Positions 53,777 through 63,474 of a stretch of DNA of 64,000 nt are shown one piece after another. Numbering within the stretch: the first letter of the stretch is position 1; every line of letters starts with the position of its first letter. Origin of the DNA: an uncultured Methanoregula sp. (GTDB lineage Archaea > Halobacteriota > Methanomicrobia > Methanomicrobiales > Methanospirillaceae); assembly GCF_963678795.1 (NCBI RefSeq), contig NZ_OY787452.1, positions 434,001 to 498,000 of the forward strand. Direction: 5' to 3'. Made by a program: the position numbers and the translations under genes. Below the pieces are notes generated by a model. It had not been told where the DNA came from. It did no database searches and saw nothing but the letters and a program-made list of their open reading frames with translations.

Positions 53777-54907
53777 TTATCCGAGTTCGTCCCATCGGGA
53801 GCGTTTCCGGTAGATAACGATACCTACAATCACCAGAACAACTACGATAATCCCCGCAATGATGAATAACAGCCCGTCGATCTTGGGAAAGGAGAAACTC
53901 CATCCTGAACTGAGTTTTTTCTGGAGGGCAAGGGCATCCGAATAGGATTCATTCCCTTTGGCAAAGGCTTCCCCCGCCTTCGTTCGGGCCAGTTCATAAT
54001 TACCATTGGCTATTTCATCATTGGCTGTGGAGATATAACTGACAGCAACTTCCCGCTTGGTGATAATCGGTGGGAGAGCTACATCATTTGCTGTACTCTG
54101 GTTTCCTTTAAACCAGGCAATTACTCCGTCAACATTATTGATCGGAGTCTGGGCATTGGCCACATCATATTCCGCCCAAGCCTTGTCAAGTGATTTTTCC
54201 CCGGCTGTAATCGCAGTCTGGGCAGCAGTCAGGTAACTCTGAGCCGTAGTATACTGACTTGAGGGAAGGGCCCGGGCTGCATCAATTTTCGACTTGGCAT
54301 CATTATATTGGGACTCAGCAGCAGATGTGTCAATCCCGAGGGCGGATTTTTCATCGATATGTGAGCGGAAGGTCTGCAGATCGTTGGCCCGTGAAGATAT
54401 CGCAGTTGCCACTTCAGCGGTGTTGATTATCGTTGCCTTCTTTTCAATCACGGAACTGGTAATGAGGGCATTGCTGCTGTCATATTCCCCGATCTTGATG
54501 ATGGTTTTTTCACTCGTCGTAGTTACTGATGGTGCAGTTCCCTGCATGGTAACACGGACCGACTCTTCAACACCGGATTTGTAGGACAGTTCAAAACCCG
54601 TAATCGTGAGGGTACGCCCACCGGTTGGCTGGCGGGGATTTTCGACCCCATCAAGCAGGATAGTGTAAGTCCACTGGGGTTTTTCGAGATCCGTTGTCAT
54701 CTGGAGGTCATTTGAAGAGGAAAACGTGGTAGATCCTGACGACGACTGGAAATCGACTTTATACGATACGGTTACCGGAGTACCAGGAGTCAGAGATCCG
54801 GACGGATCGATTACAATCGAAGACACCGTGAACGCAGAAACGGCTTGAATACATAATAAAAATGATACCGTAATTAATACCCATTTATTGAATCCCTTCA
54901 TCATCAT
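53777..54907 (-). CDS. membrane-anchored extracellular protein cotranscribed with cetZ
   Basis: A 376-residue exported protein. Residues 1-25 are a signal peptide (FNKWVLITVSFLLCIQAVSA); 26-150 are beta-rich (IVIDPSGSLTPGTPVTVSYK; QWTYTILLDGVENP), like an Ig-type surface domain. Residues 165-330 are helical coiled-coil-like (AAESQYNDAKSKIDAARALP, TAAQTAITAGEKSLDKAWAE). A C-terminal span (LLFIIAGIIVVVLVIVGIVI) and basic end RKRSRWDELG anchor it. An ATG just after the cetZ stop is used. Function unknown; pairing with a cytoskeletal gene suggests a role at the envelope. Confidence 0.72.
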   Translation of the reverse strand: MMMKGFNKWVLITVSFLLCIQAVSAFTVSSIVIDPSGSLTPGTPVTVSYKVDFQSSSGSTTFSSSNDLQMTTDLEKPQWTYTILLDGVENPRQPTGGRTLTITGFELSYKSGVEESVRVTMQGTAPSVTTTSEKTIIKIGEYDSSNALITSSVIEKKATIINTAEVATAISSRANDLQTFRSHIDEKSALGIDTSAAESQYNDAKSKIDAARALPSSQYTTAQSYLTAAQTAITAGEKSLDKAWAEYDVANAQTPINNVDGVIAWFKGNQSTANDVALPPIITKREVAVSYISTANDEIANGNYELARTKAGEAFAKGNESYSDALALQKKLSSGWSFSFPKIDGLLFIIAGIIVVVLVIVGIVIYRKRSRWDELG

Positions 54908-54909
54908 CC

Positions 54910-56091
54910 TCACTCGAACAGGGGGTCAATACCCTCTTCAAACATACTGGATTTTTTCTCTTTTGACTTAATAACATCTTCCTTTGTTTCTTTCGCGATA
55001 TCAAGGAGTTCTTTAATTCGCGGAGCATTCCCTACCGTTGCCAGCATTACCACTGCAGCGATATACTCGCTGTTTACCGGGTAATCCCCGCCACGCACTT
55101 CGACCCCGGCAATATTCTCCTCAACCCAGCTTTTAGCCTTCTCGACACCCTTTCGATCCATTTCGTCAGGAGGACCTGCAAGAAGAACCAGGGCACGTTC
55201 GGCCGTGGAATAATCGCAGGGAAGAGTAAGCCGCCCGAGCATCGCCCTGCGCACGAGAGCAACGATCTTTGCAGACCGGTCTTCCCCCATCAGCACTTCC
55301 ACGTTGGCATCTTTCTTGCCGCCGAACTTATCTTTCAGGCCACCCAGAAGACCCCTCTGCTGTTTCGTCCTTTTGCTTATGACATCGCTGACCGCATATC
55401 CTACAGATGTGATACCGCCACCGCGAAGTGTATTGATGATCTCGCTGGAGTCGACCACCATCTCGCCGACCCCCATACCACGGTTCACTTCACCGGCACG
55501 GAAGAGAACCGCGAAACGCCGGACAACTTCATTGTTCAGACGCTGGAATGCGGATTTGACACTTTCGCCTTCATTTTTCCAGGCACTGTTATCAAAAATG
55601 AACGTATTGTCAGCTTCATTCACAAGAGTTGTCAGGCTTCGTGCAGCATTGTATGAATAGAGCCGCCCTTCTTCAGGTGCAGGAATAATCCCGATTGCGT
55701 ACACAGGTTCTCGGTAAATCCGTTTGAGATGACGGGCAAGAACCGGCGATCCACCAGACCCCGTTCCACCACCAAGACCGGCGACAATGACAAAGGCATC
55801 GACATCATGCGTACCCCGGGAATCGACAGCGCTGATGATGCTGTCAATCTCGTCAGCAGTTACTCTGGCACCGGTCACATTATCCGTTCCTACACCGTGA
55901 CCTTTCACCATGGTCTGGCCAATGAGAATCCTGTCCTTCATCTCGATATTCTTGAGCCCCATCAGATCCGTCCGCGCGGTATTGACAGCGATTCCCCTAA
56001 AGCTGTTAGTTCCGAGCTTTTTATCCTGCTCGATGAACATATCGACAATTTTGCCGCCAGCCTGGCCAAACCCTATGAAAAATACCCGCAT
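54910..56091 (-). CDS. cetZ: CetZ-family tubulin-like GTPase
   Basis: A 393-residue cytoskeletal GTPase starting MRVFFIGFGQAGGKIVDMFI. The G-box tubulin signature GGGTGSG is at 107-113, with GQAGGKI at 9-15 and NTARTDLMGL near 37-46. The CetZ group, known from haloarchaea and methanogens for cell-shape control, fits better than FtsZ because of the lower similarity at the start and the C-terminal LDIAKETKEDVIKSKEKK tail. It overlaps or abuts the downstream membrane protein gene within 3 nt, so the two are cotranscribed. Confidence 0.87.
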   Translation of the reverse strand: MRVFFIGFGQAGGKIVDMFIEQDKKLGTNSFRGIAVNTARTDLMGLKNIEMKDRILIGQTMVKGHGVGTDNVTGARVTADEIDSIISAVDSRGTHDVDAFVIVAGLGGGTGSGGSPVLARHLKRIYREPVYAIGIIPAPEEGRLYSYNAARSLTTLVNEADNTFIFDNSAWKNEGESVKSAFQRLNNEVVRRFAVLFRAGEVNRGMGVGEMVVDSSEIINTLRGGGITSVGYAVSDVISKRTKQQRGLLGGLKDKFGGKKDANVEVLMGEDRSAKIVALVRRAMLGRLTLPCDYSTAERALVLLAGPPDEMDRKGVEKAKSWVEENIAGVEVRGGDYPVNSEYIAAVVMLATVGNAPRIKELLDIAKETKEDVIKSKEKKSSMFEEGIDPLFE

Positions 56092-56283
56092 CCGGTTACA
56101 CCATCCAATAGGCTAACAGTTAATTACTTTATTTCTATTTCTTTTAAGTCCTTTTGCTGATATGACGTTTAATTCGACAGTACAAAAACTTTCTTATGCG
56201 GTCTTCGAGGGTACATACTGGTATCTGGACATATTAGCGGAGCCTTTTTCATTTCGCCACGAAAATACTATAGATCATTTATT

Positions 56284-57516
56284 ATGAGGATTGGGATTAT
56301 CGGGGGGGGATTGACCGGGCTTGTCGCTGCCCACGTACTGGGTCAAGATCATGAGGTCGACCTGTACGAGAAACTTCCCTATCTTGGAGGATGCCTTTCC
56401 TCTTACAACATGGAAAATTACTGGATCGAGCGGTATTACCATCACTGTTTTTCCGGCGATACTGCCTTGTTTTCCCTCATGACAGAACTTAACCTGTCCA
56501 GTAAGCTCGAATGGATGAACGGGACAACCGGCTATTATGCACGAAATGCCATCTATCCCCTGAATACACCGGTCCAGATCCTCAAGTATCCCGAACTTAC
56601 TATATTGGATAAAGCCCGTCTTGCATATCTGGTGCTGACAGCAAAAAAAGCCGATCTTAAAACTCTCGACCAGATACCGGCAGACCAGTTTATCATAGAA
56701 CATCTCGGATGGAACAATTATACTTCCTTTTTTGAACCACTCCTCAAAAGTAAATTCGGTGACCGACGGAAAGAGGTCTCGGCAGCCTGGCTGATGAGCC
56801 GGATCGCTATCCGGTCGAATCGCGGAGTTGCCGGTGAGCAACTGGGATATCTCAACGGGGGGTTCCACCAGCTTATCGCAGCTCTTGAATCATCCATTGT
56901 TCAAAAAGGAGGAACGATACGTAAGCAGACACCGGTTTCCACCCTCTCACGATCCGGTAATAACTGGATGGTGAATGACACCCGGTACGATTTAGTAATC
57001 TCCACGATCCCCCCGCAGGAGCTGGGGCGTATGGGAGGTCCGGCCCTGCCCCCGATCCCGTACCAGGGTGCAGCCTGCCTGACACTGGCACTGGATCGTG
57101 AAGTAACTAAGGGGATATACTGGCTGAACATGAAGGATTCCGCCCCATACGGGGCAGTAGTTTCCCACACGAATTTTATTCCTTCGGTAAGATACGGTGA
57201 GCACATCATATACCTTGCATCATATTTCTCCGGAGCGGTTTTACCGCAACTCGACGAGCGGATGATGGCAGACTTCTGTTCCCGTTTCGGTGTCTCCAAG
57301 CAGGAGATCCACTGGCACAGGATGGCTGTGGATCCATGGGCCGGGCCGGTGTATACCACCGGCTACGGATCATTGATCCCTGAATATGAGCAGAGCGGGC
57401 TTTTCATGGCAGGGATGTTTTCGAAGACAAACTATCCGGAGCGGAGTATGGAAGGATCCGTACGCGCCGGTCTCGACATCGCAGCGTGCATAGAGAAGCG
57501 GAATTCCCATGAGTAA
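56284..57516 (+). CDS. FAD-dependent oxidoreductase (amine-oxidase/UGM-like)
   Basis: A 410-residue flavoprotein. N-terminal dinucleotide loop GIIGGGLTGLVAAHVLG (4-20), then DLYEKLPYLGGCLSSYN. Mid-segment WLMSRIAIRSNRGVAGEQLG and C-terminal FMAGMFSKTNYPERSMEGSV FAD loop. The fold is shared by protoporphyrinogen oxidase-like and UDP-galactopyranose mutase enzymes; the family of this gene in archaeal glycosylation clusters is often uncharacterised. Overlaps the GT2 gene by 8 nt, so the context is envelope-sugar synthesis. Confidence 0.83.
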   Translation: MRIGIIGGGLTGLVAAHVLGQDHEVDLYEKLPYLGGCLSSYNMENYWIERYYHHCFSGDTALFSLMTELNLSSKLEWMNGTTGYYARNAIYPLNTPVQILKYPELTILDKARLAYLVLTAKKADLKTLDQIPADQFIIEHLGWNNYTSFFEPLLKSKFGDRRKEVSAAWLMSRIAIRSNRGVAGEQLGYLNGGFHQLIAALESSIVQKGGTIRKQTPVSTLSRSGNNWMVNDTRYDLVISTIPPQELGRMGGPALPPIPYQGAACLTLALDREVTKGIYWLNMKDSAPYGAVVSHTNFIPSVRYGEHIIYLASYFSGAVLPQLDERMMADFCSRFGVSKQEIHWHRMAVDPWAGPVYTTGYGSLIPEYEQSGLFMAGMFSKTNYPERSMEGSVRAGLDIAACIEKRNSHE

Positions 57517-58225
57517 GCCAGAAGTAACGGCAATAATTCCCGTTTATAACGATCATAGCTCCCTTGAGATTGCTATCCCGAGATCCATTGAAACCCTTGC
57601 GAAGATCACTTCGGAATTTGAGATTATTGTTGCAGAAGATGGCAGTACTGATGGAAGCACGGAATTCGTGCGCGATTACGAGAAATGCGATCCCCGGGTC
57701 CGTCTCCTTCACCGCGACGAACGACAGGGAAGGGGAAAAGCACTCAACCGGGCGATTCGTGAGGCGAACGGATCCATCGTCTGCTACTTTGACGTAGACC
57801 TTGCAACAGACATGCAGCACATGGATGATCTCATCAGAGCGATACGGAACGGATATGATATTTCAACCGGTTCTCGGCTCCTCCCTGATAGCGATATCGT
57901 CAGGACCGGGGGACGTGAGATCGCAAGCCGCTCGTATAACTTCCTCGTCAGGGCGGTCCTCGGAAGTGTGGTTTTCGATCACCAGTGCGGGTTCAAAGCC
58001 TTCAACAAAGAACGCATTCTTCCGGTCCTCCCAACCATCCGGTCAAATCACTGGTTCTGGGACACGGAAATCCTTGTCCGTGGGCAGTGCATGGGGTTCC
58101 GTGTCAAAGAATTCCCCGTTCACTGGCGTGCAGGAAAAGGTACAACGGTCAGGATGAAAGACGTGTTTGAGATGGGAACCGCTATCCTGCGGTTATGGTG
58201 GCAGATCAATGTATCGAAAGATTAG
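57509..58225 (+). CDS. GT2 glycosyltransferase (dolichol-phosphate-sugar synthase-like)
   Basis: A 238-residue GT-A enzyme: AIIPVYNDHSSLEIAIPRSI start, IIVAEDGSTDGSTEFV nucleotide site, YFDVDLATDMQHM metal DxD, and ISTGSRLLP, with FDHQCGFKAFN and WFWDTEILVRGQ ends. Resembles dolichyl-phosphate mannose synthase and archaeal AglJ-like enzymes, so it likely loads a lipid carrier. Its 3' end overlaps the next gene by 17 nt. Confidence 0.87.
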   Translation: MSKPEVTAIIPVYNDHSSLEIAIPRSIETLAKITSEFEIIVAEDGSTDGSTEFVRDYEKCDPRVRLLHRDERQGRGKALNRAIREANGSIVCYFDVDLATDMQHMDDLIRAIRNGYDISTGSRLLPDSDIVRTGGREIASRSYNFLVRAVLGSVVFDHQCGFKAFNKERILPVLPTIRSNHWFWDTEILVRGQCMGFRVKEFPVHWRAGKGTTVRMKDVFEMGTAILRLWWQINVSKD

Positions 58226-59180
58226 TGCCATTGTCATCCCGACAATCATCGCAGTCGGCATCATCGTATACATGCTCTATAGCGTGAGGGACCAGCTTCT
58301 CACGGCAATCCAGCATATCAAACCGGAATTCCTGCTCATTGCCGTATTAATCTGCCTCGCGGCCTGGTGGCTACGGGGATGGCGGTATCATGCCATTCTC
58401 TACAACCTCAGTTACCGGGTAAGTGTCCGGTTTGCCACTGCCTGCATTTTTGTCAGCCAGACCGTCAACCTGGTTGTGCCTGCACGACTGGGAGATTTTG
58501 TCCGTGTCTTTATCCTGAAGCACGAGTACAACACCAGTTACTCGGAAGGTGTATCTTCCCTCGTCGTGGAAAGGATCTTTGATATTTTCACAATAGCACT
58601 CCTCGGGGCAATCTCCATATTCTTTGTTCTCAACGTGCCTTTCGAATACATCCTGCTTATTTTAATCCCGATCATAGCCGGTGTGATTTTTTTTATTTTT
58701 TTACTCTTTATCGGAAAATTTTCATCGAAGAACAAGTATGTTGCCCTCATCCTCACCATGCTGCAGGAGATCAGGAAGGCGTCCCTGACGGTTCGATCGA
58801 TATTCGTTCTGGGCTGTTCATCTATTGTTATATGGATTCTCGATATCCTCGTCTGTGTCGCTGTAGTGATGATGTTCCAGCAGAAGATCTCGTTCGCAGT
58901 GATCGTTCTTGCAATTGTCATCGGAAACCTGGTCAAAGCAATCCCAATCACTCCAGGAGGAATCGGGACATACGAACTTTCAATGGCGATAGTGTTTGGA
59001 CTTGACGGTGCAGATCCTGCAGTCGCAACATTGATCGCTGTTATCGATCACCTGATTAAGAACCTTGTGACACTCGCCGGCGGAATAATCTCTATTTACT
59101 CCCTTGGCGACTGGGTTATCCCCAGTATCAGGGAGGCATTTAATTCAAAATTCGGCGGAGGGAAGGAACCTGACCGCTGA
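58209..59180 (+). CDS. polytopic membrane protein, UPF0104/AglD-flippase-like
   Basis: A 323-residue protein starting MYRKISAIVIPTIIAVGIIV with about eight spans and the LPG-synthase/UPF0104 motif set (WWLRGWRYHAILYNLSYRVS, NLVVPARLGDFVRVFILKHE, VVERIFDIFTIALLGAISIF, PGGIGTYELSM). This family occurs next to GT2 genes of dolichol pathways and is proposed to move or synthesise lipid-linked sugars. Read from the ATG near the GT2 end; an earlier ATG at 58167 is inside the GT2 gene. Confidence 0.83.
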   Translation: MYRKISAIVIPTIIAVGIIVYMLYSVRDQLLTAIQHIKPEFLLIAVLICLAAWWLRGWRYHAILYNLSYRVSVRFATACIFVSQTVNLVVPARLGDFVRVFILKHEYNTSYSEGVSSLVVERIFDIFTIALLGAISIFFVLNVPFEYILLILIPIIAGVIFFIFLLFIGKFSSKNKYVALILTMLQEIRKASLTVRSIFVLGCSSIVIWILDILVCVAVVMMFQQKISFAVIVLAIVIGNLVKAIPITPGGIGTYELSMAIVFGLDGADPAVATLIAVIDHLIKNLVTLAGGIISIYSLGDWVIPSIREAFNSKFGGGKEPDR

Positions 59181-59187
59181 TATTCAG

Positions 59188-61170
59188 GTGTTTTCCGTAC
59201 TAAGCTGGCTTGTCATCATAACCATTCTCCAGCTGGCATTCTATCCGGGCCTGAAAAATACCTTCGGGCGGTTTGCATTCCCGGTCTCATTTTCAGCTTC
59301 ACTCCTGGTATTCACCATCATCTCATGGTACTGCGGTCTCGTACAGCTACCCATCTACCTGGCCCTCCTCCCGTTCCTGGGACTCCTGGCTTACAATGTG
59401 TATCACCACAATTACCGTATCAGCGAGCTGAAAGCAGAATGGCACTGGGAAGCGCTGTTCCTGATCTGCTTTTTCCTTATGCTGGATGTGCGGTTTGTCA
59501 ATCCGACAATCTCGTATGCAGAGAAATTCATGGACCATGGATTCATGGCTTCCGTGATACGTGCACCGGTCGTTCCTCCGCTTGATCCATGGTTTGCCGG
59601 AGGAACGCTCAACGTATATTATTACCTTGGCTACTGGATGTTCGGCTGCCTTGCTATAGTCAGCGGGGTTCCTTCAACTATTGCTTTCAATCTTGCACTC
59701 CCGACCGTTTTTGGCATTGCTGCCGTGAATGTGTATGCGATAGGAGCACTCCTGCTCAACCGGTTCCGCTGGCTGCCCCTTCTCGTCTTCTTTATCCCAA
59801 ATCCCTCGTTTTTCTACCAGATCGCTCAAGGAAAGGCAATGAATACCGTCCTCTGGGACAGCACCCGGACCATCACTAACACCATCAACGAATACCCGCT
59901 TTTCTCATTCATATGGGGAGATGTCCACGCCCATGTGGTATCGATATTCAACCAGGTTTTTTTGATCTTCCTTCTCCTCTATGCATTCAAGCGATGGGAA
60001 GATCTGGAAGCCAGGGGAAAACTCATTGTATCCGGTCTCGCCGCCATCAGCCTTGGCTCCATGCCCCTAATCAATACCTGGGATGTCCTGGTCTATGCCC
60101 CGATCACACTCGTTTTCATTGCATTAATCCTCTGGAGGAACAGGACTTCATGGTCCGGAAAGACATCACTTTGGTATCTCTGTGCTGTGCCTCCCCTTGC
60201 CATCATCTGTTACCTGCCATTCTATCTCCAGCTGCAGACCCATACCGGTATGCTTGCCTTTGTGCGAACCCCGTCCATCCCGGCCGAGTTCCTGCTGGTG
60301 AACGGGTTCTTTATCGCAATCGTGATCGCGTTCCTGTACCGGGACATCATCCGGCGCCCGTACCTCCTCCTCGTCATTATCCCGTTTATAGCTGCAGGGT
60401 ATACGGCTGCAGGGATCGCCGTAATTCCACTCGTCTACCTTATAGTACGGAGACCGTGGGAACTCCCGGAGATCCTCTCAATGCTGGGACTTACCGTTCT
60501 CATCTTCTGCGAACTATTCTACCTCAAGGATAACATGGGCGAGACCTACTTCCGGATGAACACGGTCTTCAAGTGTTACCTTCCCGCATGGCTCCTGCTC
60601 GGCACGGGAACCTTTACGCTTGCCGGGAGATGGCTGGAGGAAAACCGGAAGATCCCCATAATTGCACCACGCACAACGGCTATTGTCACGGTCTCTGTTC
60701 TCTGCCTGCTGTTTATCCTGCCGTTTGTTGCCCCGTTCAACCTGAATTACGGCACGGGAACCCTTGACGGACTTGCATACCTGGAGGATTCCCATCCCGG
60801 GGATGCAGGAGCTGTCGCTTATCTGAGGACGCTTCCCGGGGATGAGCGCATTGTCGAAGCAGAGGGGGGAGACTATACGTACTATTCACGGGTGTCCTCA
60901 TTTACCGGAATTCCCGCAATCATTGGAATGCCGTTCCACGAGTTTATGTGGAGAAGCGATGATACCGGGTGGTTCACTACCCGGATGGTTGATATCAAAT
61001 CCATCTACGAAAAACCGGATGAGACGGTGCCCCTGATGAGAAAATACAATGCAACACTTCTCTATATCGGCAATTCAGAACGAGAGAGATATAACGTGAA
61101 TTTTTCCAAAGCAGGGCTTGAGAAAATATATTCCGCAAAGGGCACGGAAATCTACCGGCTTGCCCCATGA
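59188..61170 (+). CDS. polytopic YYY-domain protein (DUF2298)
   Basis: A 660-residue membrane protein with about fourteen spans. The family-defining stretch is YYLGYWMFGCLAIVSGVP with the region SYAEKFMDHGFMASVIRA earlier and SLGSMPLINTWDVLVYAPI later. It matches the archaeal/Chloroflexi YYY domain set (TIGR03662/DUF2298, from memory). Start is uncertain: TTG 59104, CTG 59170 after a GGAG site, or GTG 59188; I give GTG because the first span begins right after it. Presumed glycosyltransferase-like, in the same operon as the flippase-like gene upstream. Confidence 0.72.
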   Translation: MFSVLSWLVIITILQLAFYPGLKNTFGRFAFPVSFSASLLVFTIISWYCGLVQLPIYLALLPFLGLLAYNVYHHNYRISELKAEWHWEALFLICFFLMLDVRFVNPTISYAEKFMDHGFMASVIRAPVVPPLDPWFAGGTLNVYYYLGYWMFGCLAIVSGVPSTIAFNLALPTVFGIAAVNVYAIGALLLNRFRWLPLLVFFIPNPSFFYQIAQGKAMNTVLWDSTRTITNTINEYPLFSFIWGDVHAHVVSIFNQVFLIFLLLYAFKRWEDLEARGKLIVSGLAAISLGSMPLINTWDVLVYAPITLVFIALILWRNRTSWSGKTSLWYLCAVPPLAIICYLPFYLQLQTHTGMLAFVRTPSIPAEFLLVNGFFIAIVIAFLYRDIIRRPYLLLVIIPFIAAGYTAAGIAVIPLVYLIVRRPWELPEILSMLGLTVLIFCELFYLKDNMGETYFRMNTVFKCYLPAWLLLGTGTFTLAGRWLEENRKIPIIAPRTTAIVTVSVLCLLFILPFVAPFNLNYGTGTLDGLAYLEDSHPGDAGAVAYLRTLPGDERIVEAEGGDYTYYSRVSSFTGIPAIIGMPFHEFMWRSDDTGWFTTRMVDIKSIYEKPDETVPLMRKYNATLLYIGNSERERYNVNFSKAGLEKIYSAKGTEIYRLAP

Positions 61171-61326
61171 ATACTCCCGGGGAGTCTCTTCAACAATTCA
61201 GAGTAAACTCTCCGTGAGCACCCAGGTTCACAAACATTTATTTCCGTCCCTGTCGTAATGATATGGCTACATCATTGCAAACTGATGAGTAATGAAGGGG
61301 CATCCTGCTCCTGAATGAGGTGAGTT

Positions 61327-61695
61327 ATGGCAAAAGGTTACGTTAAAACAGAGGCTCCCGAGGAGCTCCAGAACAAGGCGCTTGAAGCCCTTGAAGTTGC
61401 ACGCGACACCGGAAAGATCAAGAAAGGATCCAACGAAGCAACCAAAGCCATCGAGCGCGGCATTGCAGCACTCGTGGTCATTGGTGCCGATGTGGAGCCC
61501 GAAGAGATCGTCATGCACCTTGCACCGCTCTGCGACGAGAAGAAAGTCCCGTACATCTTCATCAACAAGCAGAACGACATTGGCGCAGCCAGCGGTCTTG
61601 ACGTTGGTTCGGCCGCAGCAGCAGTCGTCAAGCCCGGTAAGGCAAAAGAGACGATCGAAGAACTTGCAAAGCAGCTTGCCGCGCTGAAGGCGTGA
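61327..61695 (+). CDS. rpl7ae: ribosomal protein eL8 / L7Ae
   Basis: A 122-residue RNA-binding protein found in the large subunit, RNase P and box C/D guides. Starts [20 protein letters not shown]; kink-turn binding stretch [12 protein letters not shown] is at about 37-48, with [20 protein letters not shown] next. A clean GAGGTGA ribosome site precedes the ATG. First gene of an eL8-eS28-eL24-NDK set that is typical of methanogens. Confidence 0.96.
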   Translation: MAKGYVKTEAPEELQNKALEALEVARDTGKIKKGSNEATKAIERGIAALVVIGADVEPEEIVMHLAPLCDEKKVPYIFINKQNDIGAASGLDVGSAAAAVVKPGKAKETIEELAKQLAALKA

Positions 61696-61705
61696 GGTTC
61701 TTACC

Positions 61706-61915
61706 ATGGCAGACGATGCAACGCCGGCAGAAGTTATCGAGGTTGTAGGCTCCACCGGCATGCACGGTGAAGCAATGCAGGTCAAGTGCCGTATCCTCGA
61801 TGGCAACAACAAGGGCCGGATCATCACCCGCAACACGGTGGGACCAATCCGCGAGGGAGATATCATCATGCTCCTCGAAACCGAGCGCGAAGCTAAGAAA
61901 ATGTCGAGGCGGTGA
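61706..61915 (+). CDS. rps28e: ribosomal protein eS28
   Basis: A 69-residue OB-fold small-subunit protein: [20 protein letters not shown], then [20 protein letters not shown] and the usual end REAKKMSRR. Ten nt after eL8 and 5 nt before eL24. Confidence 0.95.
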   Translation: MADDATPAEVIEVVGSTGMHGEAMQVKCRILDGNNKGRIITRNTVGPIREGDIIMLLETEREAKKMSRR

Positions 61916-61920
61916 GAAGA

Positions 61921-62112
61921 ATGGTCGAACAACATGTGTGCAGTTTCTGCGGTGTCCAGATGGAACCGGGAACCGGCAAGATGTACGTCCGCAAGGACGG
62001 GACGATCTTTTACTTCTGCACCACCAAGTGCCAGAACAACTACAAGCTCGGCAGAGTTCCCCGACGGGTCCAGTGGACCAATGCCGGCAGGAAAGCTCTG
62101 GGCAAGGAGTGA
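61921..62112 (+). CDS. rpl24e: ribosomal protein eL24
   Basis: A 63-residue zinc-binding protein, [17 protein letters not shown], with C7/C10 and C33/C37 forming the zinc site. The start at 61921 is used; an ATG at 61912 would overlap eS28 and add three residues. Coupled closely to eS28 and followed 6 nt later by ndk. Confidence 0.95.
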   Translation: MVEQHVCSFCGVQMEPGTGKMYVRKDGTIFYFCTTKCQNNYKLGRVPRRVQWTNAGRKALGKE

Positions 62113-62118
62113 GATCCC

Positions 62119-62571
62119 ATGGACCGCACATTCGTCATGATCAAGCCGGACGGCGTCCAGCGCGGTCTTGTGGGTGAGATCGTTTCACGGCTTGAGGCAA
62201 AAGGGCTCAAGCTTGTGGCAGCACGGTTTGAAGTGCTCCCGGAACCGCGGGTGACCGACCAGTATAAGGAACACCTTTCAAAACCGTTCTTCCCCTCCCT
62301 GAAAAAATACATCATGGGAGGACCGGTCTTCCTCATGGTATGGGAAGGGAGAAATGTTGTTGCGATCGTCCGCAAAGTGATAGGGGCGACAAACCCGCAG
62401 GAGGCAGCACCCGGCACAATCCGGGGCGATTTCGGCATCGATATCGGAAGGAACGTGATCCACGCCTCCGACTCGCCCGAGAGCGCAACCCGCGAGATTG
62501 CAATCCATTTCAAGCAGAACGAACTTTCAGTGTATACACGGATTGACGAGTCCGTGTTATATGAATACTAG
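62119..62571 (+). CDS. ndk: nucleoside diphosphate kinase
   Basis: A 150-residue enzyme that balances NTP pools by phosphate transfer. Active-site His115 lies in [12 protein letters not shown]; start [20 protein letters not shown] and the Kpn-loop segment are typical. Directly follows eL24. T-rich terminator follows the stop. Confidence 0.96.
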   Translation: MDRTFVMIKPDGVQRGLVGEIVSRLEAKGLKLVAARFEVLPEPRVTDQYKEHLSKPFFPSLKKYIMGGPVFLMVWEGRNVVAIVRKVIGATNPQEAAPGTIRGDFGIDIGRNVIHASDSPESATREIAIHFKQNELSVYTRIDESVLYEY

Positions 62572-62590
62572 TTTTTTCTTTTTTATTCCA
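62572..62590 (+). terminator. T-rich terminator after ndk
   Basis: The coding strand reads TTTTTTCTTTTTTATT after the stop, an archaeal-type oligo-T terminator closing the eL8-ndk operon. Confidence 0.55.
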
Positions 62591-62630
62591 ACCATAATAT
62601 CTATAATCCTTCAAAAGCGCACTATCCATC

Positions 62631-63284
62631 ATGGCCGGAGATGTCCTGAGTTTTGCGCTGCTTGCTATCTCTTCTGTCATCATCATCATCAACCCGCTGG
62701 GCGCAACGCTTCTCTATGTATCTCTGACAACATCCCTTGAACCGAATGCAAGGGATACCATTGCAAAGGATGCCTGTCGCTTTGCCCTGATGATCCTACT
62801 TCTTGTCGCGGTGCTGGGGGCATGGATCCTCCAGATTTTCGGAATCAGCCTTGAAGCGTTCCGGATTGGCGGGGGGATACTCCTGTTCGGTATCGGTATG
62901 GAGATGATCTATGCCAAAACTTCGCGGACAAAACTTACGGCAACTGAAAAATACGAATCGCGGGACACGGATGACGTTGCCATCATGCCGCTGGCTATCC
63001 CGATGATTGCAGGGCCGGGTGCAATCACGACGACCATCGTCATGATGAACGAGGCCATCGTCATCTCCCCGCTCGCGATTGCCGTTCTTTTCCTGTCCAT
63101 TGGGCTTTCCATCGGGATCACGTATTATATGATGAGGCATTCAGATTATATCATGAAGAGAGTCGGACAGAGGGAATACCGGGCAATCAACCGGCTGATG
63201 GGTATGTTGCTTATCGCCATCGCCGTCCAGTTCGTCATCACCGGTATCAGGACCGCATTTCCCCTGCTCGGTGGAGGGACTTAA
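62631..63284 (+). CDS. MarC-family integral membrane protein
   Basis: A 217-residue protein with six spans. The MarC core is visible: IIIINPLGATLLYVSL, MPLAIPMIAGPGAITTTIVM and FRIGGGILLFGIGMEMIYA. MarC proteins were linked with multidrug resistance, later disputed; role in archaea unknown. RBS and 1-nt gap-like spacing tie it to the small gene downstream. Confidence 0.87.
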   Translation: MAGDVLSFALLAISSVIIIINPLGATLLYVSLTTSLEPNARDTIAKDACRFALMILLLVAVLGAWILQIFGISLEAFRIGGGILLFGIGMEMIYAKTSRTKLTATEKYESRDTDDVAIMPLAIPMIAGPGAITTTIVMMNEAIVISPLAIAVLFLSIGLSIGITYYMMRHSDYIMKRVGQREYRAINRLMGMLLIAIAVQFVITGIRTAFPLLGGGT

Positions 63285-63285
63285 T

Positions 63286-63474
63286 ATGGGAGACTGGGAT
63301 CTTACATCCGTCGGACTGGTGCTTATCGGGAGCAGCATCACGGTTGCCGGTATCATTATTGCAGCTATGCTTCTCGGAATGTCCGTACCACTGGCCCCGT
63401 TCCTGCTCCTGACAACCGCGATCCTGATTGTCATGAGTGCGATAATCATCACCTATTATGACACCCAAAAATAA
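63286..63474 (+). CDS. small two-span membrane protein
   Basis: A 62-residue protein starting MGDWDLTSVGLVLIGSSITV. Two hydrophobic spans (8-30, 35-57) with only a short loop SVPLAPFL. No family recognised. GTGGAGGG lies 8 nt upstream. Its stop overlaps the next gene by 17 nt. Likely cotranscribed with marC. Confidence 0.6.
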   Translation: MGDWDLTSVGLVLIGSSITVAGIIIAAMLLGMSVPLAPFLLLTTAILIVMSAIIITYYDTQK

